A stretch of DNA of 64,000 nucleotides, from contig CAIIXF020000124.1 in NCBI GenBank assembly GCA_903813345.2, positions 124,001 through 188,000 of the forward strand, read 5' to 3'. Position numbers and translations under genes: made by a program. The notes beneath the pieces were generated by a model. That model saw nothing but the letters and a program-made list of their open reading frames with translations. It had not been told where the DNA came from and ran no database searches. Of this stretch, positions 1 to 12,906 are shown piece by piece (position 1 is the first letter of the stretch; the number at the start of each line of letters is the position of its first letter). The stretch comes from Owenia fusiformis (taxonomy: Eukaryota; Annelida; Polychaeta; Sabellida; Oweniidae).

Positions 1-577
1 CAGGTGACAGGTCATCTCAACCCAAAATCAACTCCAACTCAGTCAAACTCAACCCCAAGTCAACTTTGGTTTGAGTTTAACTGCTTCCAAGCAATCGGTT
101 GAATCTAAAAGAAGTCATTATCTCATTGCTGACTTTTTCCTATTTTGCATGTACTTCCAGGTGCCCTCCTCTTACCCTGGCCATGAAAAATTCTGTGTTG
201 TCCGAGAAGTGTCAGAGAGGATACAAAGTCTACACCATCCGTCTACAGCATTTGTACCCACATATCATACTGTTATAACTACCATTGGTGATGTCTTATA
301 CGCCTTAAGTAGCTTTGTCCAAGACAGGAGAGGTCTCTAGGATCATAGTCGAGTAAGTACAATATTTCATTTCCTAATATATAGTATTGCTTTCAGATTT
401 ACCTTTAGCCTGGAGATTAGAAGCCCACTAGAATCTGAACAACAAACAGGAATCCAAACTGGCCTCTGGAAGACCGAGGCACCTGCTGGAAGATTAGCAA
501 CAAATGGAAGCCAGGTCATCAATTGGAAGTCAAGCCAAAATGGTCATGCTACAGGAAGTCAAGCTGCCCTCTGGAAG

Positions 578-735
578 ATGAGTCACCTGCTGGAAGATGA
601 GTCACCTGCTGGAAGATGAGTCACCTGCTGGAAGATGAGTCACCTGCTGGAAGATGAGTCACCTGCTGGAAGATAAGTCGCCTGCTGGAAGATGAGTCAC
701 CTGTTGGAAGATAGCTGCCTGCTGGAAGATGAGCC
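578..735. repeat. 19-bp tandem repeat
   Basis: GATGAGTCACCTGCTGGAA repeated about seven to eight times, last units degenerate. Confidence 0.88.
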
Positions 736-779
736 ACAAATAAGCATCAAGCCACAAATGGAAACGTATCCATCAATTG

Positions 780-1425
780 GAAGTCAAACCAAGATGGTCA
801 TCCTACAGGAAGTCAGGCTGCCCTCTGGAAGATGAGTCAACTGCTGGAAGATAAGCATCTAGCCACAAATGGAAACCTAGCCACCATAGGAATCCAAGTG
901 AAGATGACCAACAAATGGAAACCTAGCCATCAATTGGAAGTCAAGCCAAGATGGTCATCCTACAGGAAGTCAGGCTGCCCTCTGGAAGATGAGTCAACTG
1001 CTGGAAGATAAGCATCTAGCCACAAATGGAAACCTAGCCACCATAGGAATCCAAGTGAAGATGACCCACAAATGGAAACCTAGCCATCAATTGGAAGTCA
1101 AGCCAAGATGGTCATCCTACAGAAAGTCAGGCTGCCCTCTGGAAGATGAGTCAACTGCTGGAAGATAAGCATCTAGCCACAAATGGAAACCTAGCCACAA
1201 ATGGAAACCTAGCCACCATAGGAATCCAAGTGAAGATGACCCACAAATGGAAACCTAGCCATCAATTGGAAGTCAAGCCAAGATGGTCATCCTACAGGAA
1301 GTCAGGCTGCCCTCTGGAAGATGAGTCAACTGCTGGAAGATAAGCATCGAGCCACAAATGGAAACCTAGCCACCCATAGGAATCCAAGTGAAGATGACCC
1401 ACACATGGGAAGGAAGCCAAGCCAA
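780..1425. repeat. ~157-bp higher-order tandem repeat
   Basis: About four units, each containing GAAGTCAGGCTGCCCTCTGG, GATGAGTCAACTGCTGG, AAATGGAAACCTAGCCA and AATCCAAGTGAAGATGAC. One unit has an extra 18-bp AAATGGAAACCTAGCCAC. The unit also embeds a relative of the neighbouring 19-bp repeat. Frames through it are not genes. Confidence 0.88.
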
Positions 1426-1499
1426 GATCACTGGATACACTGGAAGCTACTTCAACACGACCCTTGATGTAATAGAGTTGCAATGTTCCTGTCACCTAA

Positions 1500-3537
1500 G
1501 TTAAGTATTCTTGATTTTCTATGTTAGTCATTTTTATGTTATGATAGTCATTTAAAGGGTCATCTCCAGCTAGACAATAATTTCCATCTATGGGTTGGGA
1601 GGCAGGTTCTTCTCGTTTAGTGGGGCACCTTCCATTTTGAATGAACCGGTGGATTTTGTTGGCCAGCCCATTATTCTGGAGTGGAGGAACGTGGAGTCTG
1701 CTATGAAGCTGGATGGCTGAACATGTCTTAACACGAGATCAATTGTTGGGAGGCCTTCCTTTGTTCATGTTTTATGTTGTCCCGATTGATTTCGAGGAAT
1801 ATCTAAGGATGGCATCGTTGAGCATGGGTCATTCTGATCCATTGCATTGAGAGCTCTGGCTTACTTGATCATACCATTTGATGTTCCTTGTGGTATCTCC
1901 ACTGTGATTCTGATGATCAGTGTCTATCAATCTCTAGATGCATGGGTTTCAGGTATCAATTCCTTGTAAGTCCCAACCCAACAGTTTCCTTGTTGGATTC
2001 TTATTGTTGAACTTGGTTCTTGTTTCGCCTATATTCTGATGGCTGATGAAAGCCACAGTTACTCGTCAGTAAACGTGGTCGACCTGCACCCACCAGGATG
2101 CAGGTCAATGTATTGCTGTGGTGCCGGTGTGCATTTGATAGTTCCCGAGGGGTCTCGGTGAATTCTGGTGATGGTCCACTCATTTTTGCTTTCAAGCATC
2201 AGTGACGATTAGTTGGCTATGATGGATATAGTGTGATTCTTAAGATCTTGTGAGGACGCAGCAAGAATTCACATGGTTACTGTACAGGAACGGCATTGGA
2301 GTTGATACATGTTACCTTGTACTCTTTAGGTAGGTAGACATTGCTTATCAGTGTTACAGTAAAGATACTATCGGGAATTGATAGTGGTCTGGTCTTGTAT
2401 TTCATCTTTTTAATGTGATGTATCCTAAGAAGCATGGCCAAGGATGGCATTCTTGTTATTCTTCTTAATCTCTCTGGACAGCATACAGCATGAGCGAGGG
2501 GACGGTCACCCAATGTTTGATCTTTTGTTAAGGTGTGGTTGGCTTGAAAGCTTCGTAACAGGTTCTATATTCTGAAATGAAAGAATAGTGGAATCCACCA
2601 ATGGTTCATTTCAAAATGGAAGAGATGTGCGCCATATTTGGAAATATTGTCTTCAAATTGTTGTTTTTTACATTCACTTTCACCTGAGAGTTAACATACT
2701 AAGTATGTTAGTCTCAGTTTTTAGGTTTCAATTTTCAATTCTTTTTTTTGGTGCGAGCTGGAAGATGATTCTCTGTGTTGTAGCCTATTTGTAGCCAATT
2801 TTTAGTTTTCAACTATTTTTTTCTTGTGTTGAGGTCAGTGCAAATGCGACCATTATTTGGTCCAAAAAGCAATCAACTGTCTAGGTATCTATGACCTAGA
2901 CACTGATTGTTAAGGTTTAAATGTTATTTTGTCAAATGATAATCCCTTGCATGCTTCGGAGTTAGGGTAGTCATTAAAACCATTTTTCTCAATGTAGGTG
3001 TTTTGAAGAAGGTGAAAAAGGACAATGACTACTACTGCTCTGGACTACAACTACTACTGTTGCAAAGAAGATACTAATAAATCAATTTTCTCCTTGCACA
3101 AAATCACAATTAAGCCAGAAGAATGAACTTGTAGCAGCCACACAATGGTTACAGTGCTGCAAGCAGTATTGTATTGACTAGTTAAAATCTATTACTACCT
3201 TACTCCATCCCTCCAAATTCTTTTTTTGGCAATTTATTTGAATTGGAATAATAAGATTAACATGCATTACATATATTTTTTCTTTTTTTCAGCAAATCGG
3301 GCCTTGGTTGCTACACAGGGAACACTGTTTGCATGTGTTTGGTAATTTTCATTCTGAGACTTTGGGAACTAAACAGGGAAAATAATTTAAATTCAATCAA
3401 TTTGGTCTTGATCATTTGTTTGATTACCATAATGCTACATATAGAAGTACTAATTTGCCAATTAATTCAGCAATCATACGATTTTTATTCATAGTTTTCA
3501 TTAAACTGTACTTACTCGGCAATGATTTGATTTTTTA
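1500..3537. other. No gene recognised
   Basis: Moderate GC then AT-rich sequence with only short frames. Nothing I can name. Confidence 0.5.
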
Positions 3538-3671
3538 TGTCACCACCAGGAGTTATGAAATAGTGTGATATTCTCTATTTAGTGGACAAAACTACTTCAT
3601 TGATGGCAGTCAGCAATTAGTGTTAAGCTACTGTTACAAATTGCTTCTTAAACAAATGGCCGGTGGTGACA
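3538..3671. mobile_element. TGTCACCACC-type MITE
   Basis: A perfect 10-bp inverted terminus pair, TGTCACCACC / GGTGGTGACA. It is followed by TTTGCATGTTAATGCAT as at the other copies. Confidence 0.65.
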
Positions 3672-3914
3672 TTTGCATGTTAATGCATAGTCTTAAAAGC
3701 AATATATAAATATACTCATATCTAAAAATGGTAATTCCAGAGATATGGATATATTCACCTATTCCTTTTAAGGAAAAAGTCAAATCCTCCTTGCTGACTT
3801 TTTCCTCTTTTTTTCAAGTACTTTCAGGTTGTAACAATGCCTATCCTGTAAATGAAGTGACAGAGAAGATGGACAGCATGTTGTTACTGGTTCTAGTGAT
3901 AGGTGTTTGCAACA

Positions 3915-4260
3915 ATTTTGTGTAACATAGTTACGGTCTGTAATAACATATTGTCTGAAACCCTTGGAGAGAAGAACATTATTATTGTTGTCTTCTGTAT
4001 TTGGCACTATTAATGACTCTGTTACATATACAACAATGATGGTGTAACTTAGTTATGGACTGCGATAATATATATTCTGCATCTTGATCTCGGAGAGAAC
4101 AACATTATCATACTCTCTTGTGACACCACTCATGATTGTTACCTAGACTGACAATGGACTCTTAGAAGAACTGTGATTACAAATTACGTACAATCCTTAC
4201 ATTGGAGGGATCATTATCATAATCCTCTGTGGCACCACTTGCCTCTCAATGTCTTAATGT
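3915..4260. repeat. Degenerate ~115-bp tandem repeat, about three units
   Basis: Units share GTAAC.TAGTTA.GG.CTG, GGAGAGAA.AACATTAT and GGCAC(C/T)A spacing but are heavily diverged. Confidence 0.45.
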
Positions 4261-4805
4261 TAATTCAAACAATGAACACATGTCTGTATGTTCCAGAATA
4301 ACCTATGAACTGTATGAAAAAAGCTATATGCATATTCCTTAATGTTAAAATTAGTCATTATTCTTTAATGTAAGTTCATTCAAATTCATGAAATAATCAA
4401 ATGACTGACAAAAGCCACTTTCCAAAAGCATTCATCTCTCAAAAGATGGCATAAAATATGGGTTTCAGTTTTTTTGAGAAAATATTGCAGAAATTGAACC
4501 CAATTTCGAACAGAAGTAACATTTATGGTAGTGATTTGATGATGTATGAGATTTTAATCTATTCAAAACTGTTTAAGTAATACTTTCAATAGAGGAGTTG
4601 CTGTCTAGATAAATAAATAGTTGGTAGTCCGGTTACTTTTTAGAATTTTTATAATTTTGACACCTGACAGAAGTCCTATTATTTCTTGATTCAGCGAAAA
4701 TTCCCAATTTTATTTTTGTTAAGTCTAATGGAATGTAACAAGAAGGGCTTGTGATTTCACATTAAAATTGTGATGTTTTAAAGATTAAATTAAGTTTTTG
4801 ATGTA

Positions 4806-5786
4806 CAGTGTGTCTCAAAAAAAATGTTACACATACAAAAAGTTCAATATCTCTCATGATTTTGACTTTTCCCCTAAAATATACTTAGATACCATAAGAC
4901 CAGTCTTTTTTGAATAAATTCACACCATCAGATTCAAAATCCGTCCAAGATTGGCTGCACAGGACAGATTTTATAGACGCATGTGAAATCTGATTTGCGC
5001 AAACTTCTCAGTGGCTTGACATGTGGTGATCAATTCTTTTTTGGTGTGAATGCTATGGACAGTGATATCTTGATATGATCAATGATTCAGTTGTTTATTT
5101 CCTGGATAGAAATACAAGATTTCATTGTCAGAGTGTTCAATTTTGTTACGTATGATGGCAACAGGATGGTGCAAAGGCCTTTGGCAGATCATTTGGTAGA
5201 ACTCTTTTGAAATCAGAAGAAAGCATTGAATTAACCATTGGATTGGCCCCCAGGGTCATCCCACTTTACACCCTTGAGTTTTCGAAGGGCCTCTGAAAGC
5301 GGTTTACAGCATCACACACTGACCTAAATGAACTTCTGCAAAAATGATTGATAGAATCAGAGTGATATTACAATTCATGAGCGCATGGGCAAGGGTACCT
5401 CAGATTTGCTTTGGAGAATGTGTTGAGGGAACCACATGTTTATGTGGATAGACCAAATGATCATATGTAACACAAATACGAAAACTACATAATGACTCAG
5501 TTTAAGGTCAAGCTTCTACTCAGATTAAAGTTAAAAATAAAAGAAACTGTTCCTCTTTTGCCATTTGATCCATCCAATCACTTAAAAGTTGGCGCAAGTC
5601 CGATTTTACAATGGGACACTAAACGCTGTCATGTTGAGCCAATCAATGACAGATTTTGAATTTGATGGTGTCAAATAATTCGAGAAAGATTTGTCTTTTG
5701 GAATCTAAAGTATATTTTAGGGAAAAGTCCAAATAATGAAAGATATTGTACTTTTTGTGAGTGTAACATTTTTTTGAGACGCACTG
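4806..5786 (+). mobile_element. Decayed mariner-family transposon, 981 bp
   Basis: TA dinucleotides (4804-4805, 5787-5788) flank inverted repeats of about 90 bp that start CAGTGTGTCTCAAAAA and CAGTGCGTCTCAAAAA. The interior is full of stops and frameshifts. On the + strand a WPPGSSHFTPLEF-like trace (about 5245-5285) and an LRFALENVLREPHVYV-like trace (about 5400-5450) recall the C-terminal part of mariner transposase. Confidence 0.8.
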
Positions 5787-5824
5787 TATATTGTGATTTA
5801 CCGCTACCTACATTTCCACGCGAA

Positions 5825-6015
5825 CCATAGTTTTCTGCTTCCAATGACCACTTAATATGTTTGAGATTCAAAGTTGTCCATTTCAAATTACAATTGAATA
5901 TGCCTGATATCCAGTTGTCCTTTTCAAAGTATCACCGACTATGCCCAAGGTCCATAGTTGTCCTCTTCCAATTACCACTGAATATGCCTCAGATCCATAG
6001 TTGTCGAGTTCCAAT
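5825..6015. repeat. Degenerate ~55-bp tandem repeat
   Basis: Three to four units with CCATAGTTGTCC, TTCCAATTACCACTGAATATG and GCCTCAGAT-like blocks. Confidence 0.6.
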
Positions 6016-6169
6016 AATCCCTGTTTGTGTCTAGGAGATCAGTTATCAACTTTCAAGCTTATTGAATATATATGTCTGCGAGAATCCTAATTAGTATATT
6101 TCTTCAGGAGATCTATATTCAGCTTCGAATAAGGGAGCCTTTGGAGAAATGAGTATTTCCCATAATCCT

Positions 6170-6490
6170 GTTATATTCCTTCGTATTTATGGAAATAATT
6201 TCTTTAATTTAAATCACAATGCATAATGATGTCCAATCGAAGTGCAAATTATGATCACATGAACAATCGTGAATACGATCTCTCTTAGGGCCGTGCATAC
6301 GCAAAGTATAATTTGAAATCAAGGAATTGACGTTTATTTCGGTTTAACATCAGTTCAAAAGAATTTTAAGTTAATCGATTCAAACTTGCAGAGAATATTC
6401 ACAAAACAACAGTAAACACTCGGAGAGAAATTTCAATGACAAATGAGGCCTGTTTACAAAATTGGTAATCGAACGTGCCAATACAAATCT
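6170..6490. repeat. Dispersed repeat, uninterrupted copy of the 25140-26620 family
   Basis: Contains AATGAGGCCTGTTTACAAAA at the point where the hAT-like element sits in the other copy, so it shows the empty target. It ends near a C-rich tract at 6492. Confidence 0.65.
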
Positions 6491-7264
6491 CGCCCCCCCC
6501 CCCTCCGCCGGGGCCATATAGATGAATTAATATTAATAAATAGATGTCGCCAATAATTTTTATTTTCGACCAGACTTCCATTAGGTTCTAGTGAATTTGC
6601 CTACACGTCATCCAATAAAGGAATTTCTAAATAGCTTTGAAATCTCGCAAATTTTCGATTTTCGTGAGATTTTAAGAGATTTGCACTTATTACCTCTAAT
6701 GACTTAGTTTTCTTTCTTTTTAATAGCATATTTGATGCCAGTGGAACGTTTTCTCCAAGAATAGCTTTTATTTACACGGTTGTGTCTTTTAAATCATTTT
6801 TTATGGCATTTAAAAAAAACTTGGGGACAAATCTCCATTGATGGTTTATTCGAATGACTACCAAAATTTTTATGCTTAATCACAATATCTACATTGACGG
6901 GGTCAAACAATAGTATGCCATTCGAGTTTTAGACAGATTCGACCAACGCGTTTTGATAAATCATGAAATCAAGTGACCATTCAAGTTTCTAGCAATAAAG
7001 TCAATAGAAGTTTTGCCCAAGCAAATTAAATACAAACGTGGGTGACATCTATTATTTAAGCTTTATTCACCTATATAGATACTATACTATTACCACCGTT
7101 GTGTGCTTTTTCTATGCCAATTTCATTTCGGTATGAGGAGATTGTCTTCGGTCAGCGTAAAATCGTATCCTCGAGGAATATATTACCTGAACTTCATATT
7201 AGCAGCTAAACCCATAAAAGTCATCAGGTCTATATCACACCCGATATGACAATTAAATGTAAAT
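6491..7264. other. No gene recognised
   Basis: Follows a C10 tract. AT-rich; no domain, repeat or splice-linked exon that I can support. Confidence 0.5.
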
Positions 7265-7935
7265 GGTCTCTGACGCTCATATTTAGACCACGTTCAAATT
7301 AGAGAATTAATTGTGTCTAAATGTCAAATAAGTCCCCTCTACAGCCAAAAATGAGATATATGGTACCAAGTATGATATACACGTATCATTGGGAAGATTG
7401 TTCAAAGTTACGTTGAGGCATATATCTGACGCCAGTCACGAATTGCTCTATTATATCAATAAAAAAGTTTGATTATATGGGGAAATCTCCATCCCTTGAA
7501 ACTCAAAATGTTAGCAATTTGCTATTGGACGATTTAGTTATATTTGATACTACTCAAGTACTTAGTAGCAAAGAAGGAATGCAACTTATACTAAACACTC
7601 TTGAGTCTTTATGTAATGTCTGGAAACTTGAAATTAACATTTATGAAACAAAAATCATGAGATTCTGGAAATGTCGCAACGTTTGTCAAGAACAATCCCA
7701 ATATGTTCAAAAGTATACATATTTAGCTATCGTCAGTGATTAGGGATCGAGCAAATAAAGCCATTGCATGTTTAAAGGAGCACACAGACATGAAATCTTC
7801 CTGAAATTGAAATTACATTGTATGATCAACTTATGAAATCTATCGCTTTAGAAGGTTCGGAAATATGGTGTTATGGTGTATTGATTGTCCCAAAAACGAA
7901 ACAATTCTTGGAATAAATCCTATTTTATTTTTCAA
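7265..7935 (+). mobile_element. Old LINE fragment, copy 1, left part
   Basis: A degenerate reverse transcriptase segment. ETQNVSNLLLDDLVIFDTT is the eroded FADD block, and GMQLILNTLESLCN and WKLEINIYETKIM follow, then frameshifts. It aligns along its length to the copy at 12745-14340. A 2.9-kb TTAA element interrupts it at 7940 and its continuation is at 10820. Confidence 0.7.
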
Positions 7936-7939
7936 TTAA

Positions 7940-10815
7940 CACCCAAATTCAAAAAAATGTCCCAATTCGGGTTTGAAAAATCTGATTTTTGAAGTCAGAG
8001 TAGCTCTGATTATTTTTTGCTGAGACAAAAGAACATATATTGATAGATAATACTGTGAAAAATTTTCAACAATCTCCTCCTCGTTTTCAAGATATGGCAT
8101 ATTATATGTCGACCAAAATTTATTGGAATAAGGCATAAAAAAAACTCTGTTACTACACACATATATTTAGTTTATTGCGTAACCTTTAGATCCAATCAAT
8201 TATTTTTATATATGAAATACTTTATATTTCTGTAATATGTGTCTATATTCTGAATATCAAACAAAACTTCAGAATATGTACAGCAAAGCAAACTTACATG
8301 GTTTAAAATTAATCATTCGATTTTAAATTGTAAAACTTTTCATTAAATCAGAAATGTGTCATATATAGCAACTTACATATTGGATTACAAACGAAGGAAA
8401 ATATATTATTTTTGAGTTAAAAGGAAAGTTTCAACCAAGGAAAACCTGGTGGGCTGTGTTTTTCCTAAAGTTACTGAAGACATTTCTGAAAAACTATATC
8501 TCAACATAAGCATCATAAAGTAACGAGAATTTCTGTATGTATTTTTTGTTTAGATTAGAAAAATAATGATAACAAATGCAGTGTATTAATCAACTTTGGG
8601 TGGTCATTTCCAGGGATTATTCACATTGCAATGAAAAAAACATTAGGTGAATCCGTAACATGTTTGTTACACGATTGCTACCCCTTAGGAGGAATACAAA
8701 TGTACAATATCAAAGTATATAGTAAATACTTTTTGTCACAAAACCGAAATCATGTATACATTTAGTAAAACTTGGATTATAGTGTATATTTATAAGAATG
8801 ATCATACTTTTTAAAACGTTTTAGTTGGTGGTTGTTGTTTACACAATAATAAAAATATGTTTCAGTAACACCCGAACATATACAAGCAAAAAAGTAATAC
8901 TTACATTCGCTGAACAAAAAATCACCTTGGAAGAAAGTTTCGTTACAATCATGTAATGATGTTTAAAGTGCCACACAAAATTATTCAACATCAACTGAGA
9001 TTGCCTTGATCATATCTACATGATCTATATAATAAAATATATAATACCACTAAAACAGTCAGTCACTTGCCTAGCTATTGTCTACTTTACCCCATTTTAC
9101 ATTTTTTAGGGGAACATGCGTTTTGACTCAACGTAGGGCAGTGCAGCCATTGATGGGTCTGCTACTCTGCTAATTTGAAAGCTTTCATTGAACAATGGTC
9201 AGATTGAGTCCATGGGCTGTATGGCATTTCTTTTCAGTCTATCAGATTGAGATAACTCATTCGATAAGGTCTAGATCGAATCCTTTCGTTCTCCCTCTCC
9301 CCTTTTCATTAACCTTTGCTTTCAAACGCTACTTTACATTTTGTCTTCTGCTCATGTCTTTTTCATCTGCAAAAATTTACTATTCAAAGGATTTGTATGG
9401 TTGAAAACCTATACATTTGGATTTAGCATTTCTTTGGCATTATATAAAAATGTGTTTTACATTTATAATATTCTATGAATAAAGCATACTATTTATATCC
9501 CCGTGCCTAGTATATCATAATTATCCGTTTCATAACTAATTTGATGTTTTAGTCATGAATTAATACGATTTAAACGTAAATATGCGAATTTTGACCTTTT
9601 TCAATGTTAACTAATGACGACCAGATCCTTTAGATTTGATGGAAATCAATTGTGAACAAAAATACCAATGCCATATATGCATATAATCCTAACACAGATA
9701 ATTGAATTCATCGTTACGTACATAACGATGAATTCACCAATTATAACAAGTGTTATCGAATTCCCAAGCTATCGAAAATACAACCAAGCTAGCTTTATGC
9801 AGTATTAAACTATTTTATCAAAAGTTGAACCTAGTTTTGTGTATGGATATTCTGTATGATCGGCAAAATAAGTAAATTTCTTCAGATCTCGTCTGTGATG
9901 GATATTTTCTTATCTATGTGAATTTACATGCGACAGAAGTGCAACATCCAATTTTTAAGCAACGACAGACTCTTAACACACTTACGTCATAAATCTAAAA
10001 CCAATAATAATGCCGCATTTTAGCAAAAAGTTATAGTCTTTGTATTCATGGTAACGAATAATACAGTAACAATGATTTGCGAACGTGTGGTTAATTGGAC
10101 TTTTTGCTCATTGCAAGAGGGCTACACAAACTCCCAAGTAGTTTTTTCTATTGTTTGTTTGATATCATTTTATGGAAAGAGTAAAAGCTTATGCCATGTG
10201 GTCTAACACGTTTTTCTGATGGTAACGAACATCATTTTTCTTAAAACGAACTCAAGGCACTGGCTTGTTTCTACAAGCAAATGTGAAAAAATGCAGACAC
10301 ACCTCGGACTTGACGCATGTCCTCTATTGAAAACATAAACAATCTTTCAAAATTACGTTTTCTTTCATTATCTCAATTCCAGACTCATATAATTGGAATG
10401 AATGAACCAAGTAACGATGATTTTTCTGAATTTTCTGAAACTGGCGACACCCCTTTGACAGGCTGTACAAAATAATATGTCGTTCAAGATGGGCTTTGTT
10501 TATCACTTTCTCTTAGAATTATGCGACTGCGAAGTAAAGTAGTTTGGAAATCGAATAAAATGTGATAATAAATACCTGTAAACATGACTTGAAAATCAAA
10601 ATTCAAAATGGCGACAGTAACGAATGATTCATTTTGACACTTTAGAGCCCTGGTAAAAATACATTAATTTTATTAAATTCTCATTCAAAAATGAATGTTC
10701 ACATATGGCCTTGAGGTTATTGATGAAATATATGCAGAAATTAAAGATGCACCACTAATATTTTCCGAGATAACATACGGCAACATCAATTGGGACATTT
10801 CTTTGAATTTGGGTG
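7940..10815. mobile_element. 2.9-kb TTAA-flanked transposon with CACCCAAATTC termini
   Basis: TTAA at 7936-7939 and 10816-10819. Terminal inverted repeats are about 28 bp (CACCCAAATTCAAAAAAATG left; CACCCAAATTCAAAGAAATG right, inverted). The paralogous LINE copy at 14343-14346 shows the unoccupied TTAA in the same flanking sequence. The interior is AT-rich, has no coding frame I recognise, and carries many GTAACGA-type motifs and a hairpin at 9703-9735. It is probably a non-autonomous element of the piggyBac/Kolobok TTAA class; the superfamily is uncertain. Confidence 0.85.
9698..9742. repeat. Hairpin inside the TTAA element
   Basis: AATTCATCGTTA and TAACGATGAATT face each other across a 4-6 nt loop (GTACA region), and weaker pairing extends outward (ATAATTG / CAATTAT). 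Confidence 0.7.
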
Positions 10816-10819
10816 TTAA

Positions 10820-11130
10820 GCGCTAATGTAAACAAATAAACCAAGTACATTTCACTTTAGAAAGCTATTATCAAACTTAATGTCTTGCTTGTAAATCTAA
10901 TTGAAAATTTCATGATGTTGAAGTTTATGATTTTAATCAGAGACCTATAAAAATGAACGTTAAATCGGTACATCCTTTATTTCCCGTTTTGAGTAAAATT
11001 AGCGCGTATTACTTTGAAGTTTGTTTTTTGTCTCCAAGATGCAACCATCAACAATTTAGCTCTAGTTGAAATTAAAATGAAGTAAAGCGTATCATACGGC
11101 GACATCAATTTGGGTGTTAAGCGCTAATGT
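10820..11130 (+). mobile_element. Old LINE fragment, copy 1, continuation
   Basis: It begins GCGCTAATGTAAAC right after the TTAA duplication and matches 14347-14560 (TTTCACTTTAGAAAGC, ATGAACGTTAAATCGG, TTAGCGCGTATTACTTTGAA). A shortened second occurrence of the TTAA-element end plus GCGCTAATG is seen at 11096-11130. Confidence 0.65.
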
Positions 11131-11540
11131 ACATTTCACTTTAGAAAGCTATTATTAATTTTCCCTTGATTTTTGTAAATTTTAATTTCTGTCGGCAGAA
11201 GAAGGGGGTAATGTTGCAATTGACCAATTATTTCAAAAAGTAGATGTTTGGCCCCTATTGAGTTTAGTGTCAAAATGTAGCTTAGACATAGCTTTAGAAC
11301 CACAGATAGGCCAGTGAGGCCACATAAATCCATAACTCGAGATAAAAAGTCAGACGTTTGCCCTTTTGCCCATTGACTAGTGTGGTGACGTGAATTAGGG
11401 CAGTTTTGCCTATTAGTCACATGTGAAAGTGACCACAATTTTTTAAAACCACTCCGAATCGCCCAGAATTGAAGTTTATTAGTGTGAAACATATTCTGGT
11501 CGGAGGCAAAAAAGGGAATTTTCATGAACAAATTAAATGT
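11130..11540. repeat. Diverged duplicate of the 12490-12745 repeat
   Basis: About 300 bp are shared with 12490-12745 (blocks at the CTGTCGGCAGA, TTTGGCCCCTATTGAG, AACTCGAGATAAAAAGTC and AGGGCAGTTTTGCCTA positions). The open frame on its minus strand is a by-product of the repeat. Confidence 0.7.
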
Positions 11541-12278
11541 TTTTGCTGAATCAGCAGATTTCGCTTTTTACCCCCAAAACCACCGATTTTGACGATATTT
11601 GGCTACAATTTCGTCCTTAATGACCCCTACACGTAGGTGTCATATGTTGTTGTAAATGGGGAAGCCAATAAGTTGTTGTTCAATAAAGATTGAATTTACC
11701 ATCTTATGGTTTCCAGTAAAGAATGAAGGTACATATCAGGGGTACAGTCAGAGATTGGTCAGTTAAGTGTCAATTTTTGATGTATCTGTCCACTCTGAAT
11801 AACTGGATTTGAGCTAAAACTATCTCTAAAGTCACAATTATCTTGGCCAAAGTCATAACTGATCAAATTTGTCATCATTTTTTCCAATCAGGAGGTTGTT
11901 GAATGGAATAAAATATCAAAAAATGATAATTTTAGTAAAGTCTTGTCTAAGTAGGACAAATTTGCCAAATTTTTTGCTTCACGGTTCAGTGATTTTGACT
12001 TAAAATCGCAATATGCAATGAAATATATACTCAATTTCTTGACACGATATTGTAAAATGTCACCATCAGGCAGTAGATTTCATGATGGAAATGAAAAAAT
12101 TAGTCAATTTAAAGGAAAACCATTGGGTTCTTGGGAAAATGACCCCAGGGTTAATCAGGTAGCCATATTTTTCATAACTGCTGTCAGAATATTCTTAAAC
12201 TGCACAAAACTACTCGAACAACTCTAGTAAATTGGAAAAACGCAATTTCAAGCCAGAAATCATCCACCCATGTGGCTA

Positions 12279-12741
12279 TTAGGCCAAACTGCCCTAATAC
12301 CTCACTTCCGCTGAATAGAAAAAAGTAGTTTTCAAAAATGAATGTAGTCCAAACACAATTGTGATCATGGCGAGTCAGTAAGCTAGTATGTAGGTACAGT
12401 AGTTTTCATCATTTTGCAATGACAACAAGTCATTTCTTCTGAAAATTCGTTCATTTGGGTTATCTGAACGAAAATTGTCAAGTGGCGTATTAATTTTGCC
12501 TTGATTTTTGTAAATTTCAATTTCTGTCGGCAGAGAGAGTGGGTAGTGTCACAATTGACCAATTATTTCAAAAAGTAGATGTTTGGCCCCTATTGAGTTT
12601 AGTGTCAAAATGTAGCTTAGACATAGCTTTAGAACCTCAGATAGGCCAGTGAGGCCACATAAATCCATAACTCGAGATAAAAAGTCAGGCGTTTGCCCTT
12701 TTGCCCATTGACTAGTGTGGTGACGTGAATAAGGGCAGTTT
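12279..12741. mobile_element. ~460-bp MITE with TTAGGC(C/A)AAACTGCCC termini
   Basis: Left end TTAGGCCAAACTGCCCTAAT and inverted right end TTAGGCAAAACTGCCCTTAT. The copy at 11130-11425 keeps only the right end. No coding capacity is seen. Confidence 0.55.
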
Positions 12742-12744
12742 TGC

Positions 12745-12906
12745 CTAATTGTGTCTGAATGTAATCTAAATGTCAAATAAGTCCCCTCTACGGCCAAAAA
12801 TGAGATATATGGATATATACCAAGTATGATATACACGTATCATTTGGAAGATTGTTCAAAGTTACGTTGATTGGCATATATCTGATGCCGGTCACGAATT
12901 GCTCTA
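12745..12906 (+). mobile_element. Old LINE fragment, copy 2, left part
   Basis: Matches 7310-7455 (AATAAGTCCCCTCTAC, GATATACACGTATCATT, GTCACGAATTGCTCTA). At 12907 a mariner-like element interrupts it, and it resumes at 13888 with TATTATATCAATAAAAA. Confidence 0.7.

Noticed and set aside
71-340. 89-codon frame with an acceptor-like TACTTCCAG upstream.
   Set aside because: No recognisable domain or partner exon; a related stretch at 3790-3860 suggests a repeat.
1146-1495. Small frames through the ~157-bp repeat.
   Set aside because: The unit length is not compatible with one conserved frame, and the frames are interrupted from unit to unit.
11136-11531. 131-codon minus-strand frame, with a 95-codon partner at 12549-12836.
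   Set aside because: Both lie in a duplicated non-coding repeat; the frames diverge by indels and show no domain.
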